This document shows, one piece after another, positions 59,276 to 64,000 of a DNA stretch of 64,000 bases; within the stretch, counting starts at the first letter, position 1, and every line of letters begins with the position of its first letter. Position numbers and translations under genes: made by a program. The notes under the pieces are model-generated. The model was not told the DNA's origin. It searched no databases and saw only the letters and a list, made by a program, of their open reading frames with translations. The stretch is from Chakrabartia godavariana (GTDB taxonomy: Bacteria; Pseudomonadota; Alphaproteobacteria; Sphingomonadales; Sphingomonadaceae), in NCBI GenBank assembly GCA_005518185.1, contig RKSN01000001.1, positions 744,501 to 808,500 of the forward strand. Direction: 5' to 3'.

Positions 59276-60264
59276 GCGGTTTTGCAGGGGCGGTTGGCGG
59301 CGGCAAGACCCGCCATCCGGATCGCGGCGATCATCGCGCCGGGCTGGGCAATGTTCTGACCCGCAATGTCATAGGCCGTGCCATGGTCGGGCGAGGTGCG
59401 GATGATCGGCAGGCCAAGCGTCATGTTGACCCCGTCATCGAAGCAGAGCGCCTTGAGCGGGATGAGCCCCTGATCGTGATACATGCACAGAGCGAGGTCA
59501 TAGCGCCCCCGCATATGCGGCGTGAACAGCGCGTCGGGTGCGACCGGGCCGATAACATCAAGCCCTTCTGCACGCAGCTGCTCGATCGCGGGGAGGATGA
59601 TCGTCATTTCCTCATCGCCCATCGAGCCCTGCTCACCGGCATGGGGATTCAGTCCCGCCACGGCGATGCGCGGCGCGGCGATGCCGAAATCCTTAATCAA
59701 TCCCTTGGCCGCCACGCGGCCCCGGCTGACAATCAGGTCGGTGGTCAGCGCTTCGGGCACCTGCGCGAGCGCGATGTGGATCGTGATCGGGATGACGCGC
59801 AGGCCCCGCCCGGCGAGCATCATCGCGACGTTGACAGCGGAGACGCCGCACCGTTCCGCAATGAATTCGGTCTGGCCGGGATGGGTGAAGCCCACTTCCT
59901 GCAGCTTCTTTTTGGACACAGGCCCCGTCACCAGTGCAGCGGCGGCGCCGGACTGGGCAAGGCCGATGGCGAGGCCAAGCGTATCGAGCGCGCACCGTGC
60001 CCCTTCCAGCGTCGGCATGCCGGGTACTGTCTCTCCGCCATCGGGGACATTGATCAGCGGCAGCGCATCGTCAAAGACAGTGGCCGCCTGTGACGGGGTT
60101 TCGATCAGGGCCACCGGCCCGTGCCAGACATGGCGCAAGGTGCGCTCATCCCCGACCGCGAAGAAGCAGGGCAGGCCGCTTTCCGCGCGCACATCCCACG
60201 CCTTGCCGACAATTTCAGGCCCGATCCCGGCAGGATCCCCCAGCGTGACCGCCAATGGCTGCAT
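59272..60264 (-). CDS. pdxA: 4-hydroxythreonine-4-phosphate dehydrogenase
   Basis: This 330-aa enzyme acts in vitamin B6 synthesis. Motifs: [65 protein letters not shown] and [16 protein letters not shown], with the metal-binding His residues. It is the middle gene of surA-pdxA-ksgA. Confidence 0.96.
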   Translation of the reverse strand: MQPLAVTLGDPAGIGPEIVGKAWDVRAESGLPCFFAVGDERTLRHVWHGPVALIETPSQAATVFDDALPLINVPDGGETVPGMPTLEGARCALDTLGLAIGLAQSGAAAALVTGPVSKKKLQEVGFTHPGQTEFIAERCGVSAVNVAMMLAGRGLRVIPITIHIALAQVPEALTTDLIVSRGRVAAKGLIKDFGIAAPRIAVAGLNPHAGEQGSMGDEEMTIILPAIEQLRAEGLDVIGPVAPDALFTPHMRGRYDLALCMYHDQGLIPLKALCFDDGVNMTLGLPIIRTSPDHGTAYDIAGQNIAQPGAMIAAIRMAGLAAANRPCKTA

Positions 60265-60275
60265 GATCGCGCCGG

Positions 60276-61616
60276 TCAGCGATACTCAATGACGGCATCG
60301 CGCCGAAGGTCACGCAGATAGATCTGGGCGCGGCGGTTGATGCGCTCGTCGCGGAGCTGGTTTTCGATTGCGTCGGTCGACGGCGCGTCGCTGGCCTGCG
60401 GATCGTCGCGACCGCACAGGGCGAGCACGCGGACACCATCGGTGCGGGAGCCGAAGGGCGGCGTCACCTGACCGACCTGCAGGCCCAGCAGGATGTCCTG
60501 AAGGGCGGGCGGCAGATCGCGCACGCGGATCTGGTCATTGTCCACAACATCGGCGCTGAACTTCTTGGCGACATCGTCAGCGCCGCCGCAGCCCTGCATG
60601 GCCTGCGTGGCCTTGCCAAAGGCTTCCGCCTTGGCCTTGATCTGGGCGTCGGTATCGCTCGCGGTGAAACTCAGCGTCAGCTGGCGCAGGCTCAGCACGG
60701 CGTCGCGCGGGTTGGCGACCAGTACCTTGCGGCTGTCGGTCAGATAGAGGATCGAAAAGCCGCCCGGCACCTGGATCGGCCCGGCAATCTGCCCGACCTG
60801 GATTTCCTGAACGGCCTGCGCGAGCGTGTCTGGCAGCTGGGCAGGGCGGATCCAGCCCAGATCGCCGCCGACTGCGGCGGTCGAGGCTTCGGAGAACTGG
60901 CGGGCATAGGCCTGGAACGAGCCGCCCTGACGGATCTGTTCGATGATCCGGCGGCCATTGTTGAACACTTCCTGCGAATTTTCAGGCGTGGCGGAGAGAT
61001 ATATCTCCCCGACGCGATATTCGGACGTGCCCTTGGACGCGGTCAGGCGGTCGGCAATCTGCTTCACCTCTTCGTCGCTGACATTGACGAAGGGTTCCAC
61101 CTTGCGGCGGAGCAGGCGGCTCCACGCCAGTTCGCCCTCGATCTGACGCTTCATGGTCCGGTCGGACGATCCCTGATCCCGCAGATACTGGGAAAAGGCC
61201 TGCGGCGTCCGCTTGAAGTTGGCGGCGACGCGGGCAAAGCTCTGCGTCACTTCGTCCTGCGAAATCTTGATGTCGTTCGCCTTGGCTTCCTGAATCTGCA
61301 GTGACTCGTCGATCAGGTTGCGCAGCACCTGCACGCGCAGACGCTCACGCTCTTCGTCAGAAACGCGCCCGCTATTGGCCAGAATGACAAGCGCCAGACG
61401 CTGATCGACATCGGTGCCCGTGATGACATCGCCATTGACGATGGCGGTCGCCTTGCGGACCTGCGGGTCAACCTTGCCGATGGTGTTGATCGTGGCAGGG
61501 AGGTTCAGGCCGACATTGGGAGCTGCGGCTTCGTCCGCGACCGTCTGTGCCAGAAGTGCACTTGCCGAACCCGCCAGACAAGCAGCGGTCAAAATCTTGC
61601 GGAAACTGTTCGTCAT
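60276..61616 (-). CDS. surA: SurA-type periplasmic chaperone/peptidylprolyl isomerase
   Basis: This 446-aa protein has a signal peptide (ILTAACLAGSASALLAQT), an N-terminal SurA helical domain (VNGDVITGTDVDQRLALVILANSGRVSD) and one clear PPIC rotamase domain (YRVGEIYLSATPENSQEVFNNGRRIIEQIRQGGSFQAYARQFSEASTAAVGGDLGWI). A second, degenerate domain may follow near residues 310-400. It helps fold outer-membrane proteins, including LptD encoded next door. Confidence 0.93.
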   Translation of the reverse strand: MTNSFRKILTAACLAGSASALLAQTVADEAAAPNVGLNLPATINTIGKVDPQVRKATAIVNGDVITGTDVDQRLALVILANSGRVSDEERERLRVQVLRNLIDESLQIQEAKANDIKISQDEVTQSFARVAANFKRTPQAFSQYLRDQGSSDRTMKRQIEGELAWSRLLRRKVEPFVNVSDEEVKQIADRLTASKGTSEYRVGEIYLSATPENSQEVFNNGRRIIEQIRQGGSFQAYARQFSEASTAAVGGDLGWIRPAQLPDTLAQAVQEIQVGQIAGPIQVPGGFSILYLTDSRKVLVANPRDAVLSLRQLTLSFTASDTDAQIKAKAEAFGKATQAMQGCGGADDVAKKFSADVVDNDQIRVRDLPPALQDILLGLQVGQVTPPFGSRTDGVRVLALCGRDDPQASDAPSTDAIENQLRDERINRRAQIYLRDLRRDAVIEYR

Positions 61617-61702
61617 TCCTGTCCTAATCCCTCACGCACCCGGATGGGCGCGGCCCCATTGCCAAGCATGGGCTGAACGCAGCCTGAGCAATCCCGATTT
61701 CT

Positions 61703-63901
61703 CTAGCGGCCAAGATTGCGGAAGGATAGCCGCAATTGGAAGGTATTGCCCCGGCGGGCATCGCCCTGCGCGTCATAATCGCGGCGCCAGGTAAAGCCGA
61801 AGGTGAGGCAGTCATCCTCATAGGTGATGCCAATGCGGTGGCGCACCGGCTCATAACCATCGGCGAGCGAAGCGGGGTCTTCGCGCCGTCCGGTCAGGTC
61901 GATGATGGTGGACCCGAACAGCGACCAATAGCGGGCGAACTGCAACCGGCCGCCGAGCCGGACTTCTTCACGGTCGCGCAGATCTTCGAGCTGCGGGCCG
62001 ATGTTGCGGTTGAGGCGCAGATAGCCGACCGTCGCATAGGTGCGGTTGCTGCCGACCGTCGCGTCGATTTCATTGCGGCGGATGGCCAGGCTGTCCTTGT
62101 CGAGCCGGTAGCGGTGCGTGAAACTGATGAAATTCTTGTACCGCACATTGGTGCGCCCGACGATGTCGGACGTCCGCCCAAACAGGCCGGTGCCATCGGG
62201 GAAGGTGGTCTGGTTATTGGTCAGGCGATAGCTCTGGCCGATATTGGCGTCGATGCGCAGGCCCGGCGCGTCCCAGGCCCAGTCGACCCCATAGGTCACG
62301 CGCGAACTGTCTTCCCACCGGTCATAGCCCGCAAAGCGGTTGAGCGCGAACAGGTTGCTGTCTTCCAGATCGACCGCGCGCGCATCTTCATTGGGGACTT
62401 TGAGGTTGGACGTCTTGGGCGTGCCGACCAGCTGCAGGCGCGGCGTGAGGCGCTGTTGCCCGCCAAGGAATTCACCGACGAGCGGCCAGCGGACTTCGGC
62501 CGCCAGCGCGCCGATGGCGCGACCGGTCCATCCCGGCTGTCCCCGATAATCCGCCGTCGCGGTCGCGAGCACATCGTCGGTGTGATAGGCATCGGCGCGA
62601 CCATAGGCCGTCAGCTTCACTTCCTGGCCCCAGGGCGTGATGCGGCGCAGATCCCACCGGGCACCGGCAAAGGCGCGCTGCGTGTCCTGACCCGAGGTGC
62701 GGATCAGTGCGAGGCTGTTGAGCTGCAGCTCGATCTGCCCGCCCGAAAAGGGATCGGCCAGCCGCTTGCGCCAGTCGATCGCGGGGAGGGCGACCGGAAA
62801 CTGGCCTTGCGATTCACCCGTGCGCAGTGTCTGGAAGGCCCAGCCCTCGATCGAGAGGTAGCTTGACCGGGTGGTCCGTTCGAGATTGACGGTGGAACGC
62901 AGACGGTCATCGCGCGAGATGTCATAGCGGCGCAGGAAGGTGCGGTCGCTCGCGACGCGGGCAGAACCGCTCAGGCTCCAGCGCTGATTGAGCTGGAAGC
63001 GCCCGCTGCCTTCAAAATAGCCACGAAAATCCTGAAAGCCGGCACCCGTCGGATCGTTGGCGCTCACGCGCCGGCCATAGGTGCCATAGCTGCTGAACTG
63101 ATAGGCACCGCCGCGCGTCAGGTGGCGATAATCGGCCTGTAGCAACGGCGCGACGTCGGAAAAGATGTGCGGCGTGACGGTCAGGTCGCGGTTCGGCCCG
63201 AACAGGACATAAAAGGGCAGGGCGACTTCAAGCCCGTTATTCTTCGTGTACTGGACATCGGGGATCAGGAACCCGGTCCCGCCGCGATCATCCGCCGGGT
63301 GCGACAGGGCAGGCAAGGCGAGGACGGGCACGCCCAGAAATTCGAGCCGGGCATCCTTGTAGCTGATGCGGTTCTTTACCGGATTGTGCGTGACGCGCAG
63401 CGCCGTGATCTTCCAGATCGGTTCCTTGGGGCAGCCTTCGTCGTTGACGACGCGACAGGGGGAATAGACGGCGCGGTCAAGCGACGAGATCCCGTCCTTC
63501 CGCACGGCTTTGGTCGCGGCGAGGCGGCCGCCATCGCGCAGGACGATCAGCAGGTTCTCGACGACGCCATCGCGCAGCGTGTCCTTCAGCTCGACACTGT
63601 CGCCATAGGCCAGATCGCCTTCGGTGCCCTGAACGATGACGCTGCCTTCGGCGCGTACTTCGCCGGTCTTGCGCTTCCACACGATCCGGTCCGCGCGCAC
63701 CCGGTTGCCCTCGCGCGTCATGCGGACATCACCCGATGCCGTCACGATGTCCCCATCGCTGTCATAATCGAGCTGATTGGCGGCAAAATCGATGTCGACC
63801 GCTTCGCCTTCGGCCGGCTTTGCGTCCTGCGCAAAGGCCGGGGCCACGGCGGCAATGTCCGCTGCGGCAAGGAGGAGCATGACTTTTCGGGCGAATTTCA
63901 C
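61703..63901 (-). CDS. lptD: LPS assembly protein LptD
   Basis: This 732-aa (from GTG 63901) outer-membrane protein inserts lipopolysaccharide at the surface. GTG 63901 gives a signal peptide (VKFARKVMLLLAAADIAAVAPAFAQ); an ATG at 63958 would lengthen it by 19 residues. The N-terminal OstA/LptA-like domain is VDIDFAANQLDYDSDGDIVTASGDVRM and ADRIVWKRKTGEVRAEGSV. The barrel follows, with Cys pairs (SPCRVVNDEGCPK and DDCLTFGF) able to form the structural disulfides, ending QLRLSFRNLGR. Gene order lptD-surA-pdxA-ksgA is classical. Confidence 0.94.
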   Translation of the reverse strand: MKFARKVMLLLAAADIAAVAPAFAQDAKPAEGEAVDIDFAANQLDYDSDGDIVTASGDVRMTREGNRVRADRIVWKRKTGEVRAEGSVIVQGTEGDLAYGDSVELKDTLRDGVVENLLIVLRDGGRLAATKAVRKDGISSLDRAVYSPCRVVNDEGCPKEPIWKITALRVTHNPVKNRISYKDARLEFLGVPVLALPALSHPADDRGGTGFLIPDVQYTKNNGLEVALPFYVLFGPNRDLTVTPHIFSDVAPLLQADYRHLTRGGAYQFSSYGTYGRRVSANDPTGAGFQDFRGYFEGSGRFQLNQRWSLSGSARVASDRTFLRRYDISRDDRLRSTVNLERTTRSSYLSIEGWAFQTLRTGESQGQFPVALPAIDWRKRLADPFSGGQIELQLNSLALIRTSGQDTQRAFAGARWDLRRITPWGQEVKLTAYGRADAYHTDDVLATATADYRGQPGWTGRAIGALAAEVRWPLVGEFLGGQQRLTPRLQLVGTPKTSNLKVPNEDARAVDLEDSNLFALNRFAGYDRWEDSSRVTYGVDWAWDAPGLRIDANIGQSYRLTNNQTTFPDGTGLFGRTSDIVGRTNVRYKNFISFTHRYRLDKDSLAIRRNEIDATVGSNRTYATVGYLRLNRNIGPQLEDLRDREEVRLGGRLQFARYWSLFGSTIIDLTGRREDPASLADGYEPVRHRIGITYEDDCLTFGFTWRRDYDAQGDARRGNTFQLRLSFRNLGR

Positions 63902-64000
63902 GTGCGGTTGTCTTCCGATTCCAACCGCGCCTATCGCACTGTCCAGAACATCCTGCAATCACCTGCCCCCTCGTGCGCTAGTCGGTCCCGTTCTGGGTCG

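Overview
The window looks like chromosome of a sphingomonad-type alphaproteobacterium (Sphingomonadales; genus not assignable by eye). It is GC-rich and carries five large TonB-dependent outer-membrane receptors plus two compact, atypical ones. It has the usual sphingomonad housekeeping blocks: lptD-surA-pdxA-ksgA, dxs-tlyA, proC-ilvE, guaB-RsmB-like methyltransferase. No ribosomal RNA or CRISPR array was seen; two tRNAs are present.

Layout. Bases 38-7536 hold a phosphonate-family ABC importer (phnD-phnC-phnE, leftward, every junction overlapping), a TonB receptor, a divergent RpiR/SIS regulator and an exported PHP-domain phosphoesterase-like protein. This looks like an uptake and processing locus for a phosphorus compound, with no C-P lyase in view. 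L-serine deaminase and a POT peptide transporter follow (7823-10672). Bases 10681-20275 form a choline/betaine-type locus: an FAD oxidoreductase, a GMC choline dehydrogenase (betA) and, remarkably, one gene that fuses the BetI repressor to betaine aldehyde dehydrogenase BetB. A perfect 20-bp palindrome lies just upstream of that fusion. A divergent TonB receptor and an APC permease complete the locus.

Bases 21697-31680 are a roughly 10-kb integrated element bounded by a 14-bp direct repeat of the 3' end of tRNA-Ser(GGA). It encodes a P4-type integrase, an AlpA-like HTH protein, a RepB-like primase and an SF3 (P4/D5-type) helicase in overlapping frames, small unknown genes and an XRE regulator. 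Its cargo is a surface-lipoprotein pair: a TbpB-like barrel lipoprotein and a Slam (DUF560) outer-membrane protein. Near its right end lie a perfect DnaA box and four copies of an 8-bp iteron, which look like a replication origin. A 39-bp imperfect inverted repeat follows the helicase gene.

From 31835 on, mostly core genes follow: a secreted cyclophilin, a TonB receptor with a strong terminator and a REP-type repeat, an HD/MIOX-like protein, a LytS/LytR two-component pair with a membrane protein, dxs, tlyA, two tandem paralogous TonB receptors, tspO, a UbiK-like protein, a YbjN-domain protein, proC, ilvE, tRNA-Gln, a small membrane protein, msrA, a DEAD-box helicase, a Sua5-type protein, an acyl-CoA dehydrogenase, guaB, an RNA m5C methyltransferase, a TPR protein, and finally ksgA, pdxA, surA and lptD.

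The points most worth a second look are the BetI-BetB fusion with its operator, the Slam/TbpB-like cargo on a P4-like island (with a Slam lacking an obvious signal peptide), and the island's putative iteron/DnaA-box origin.
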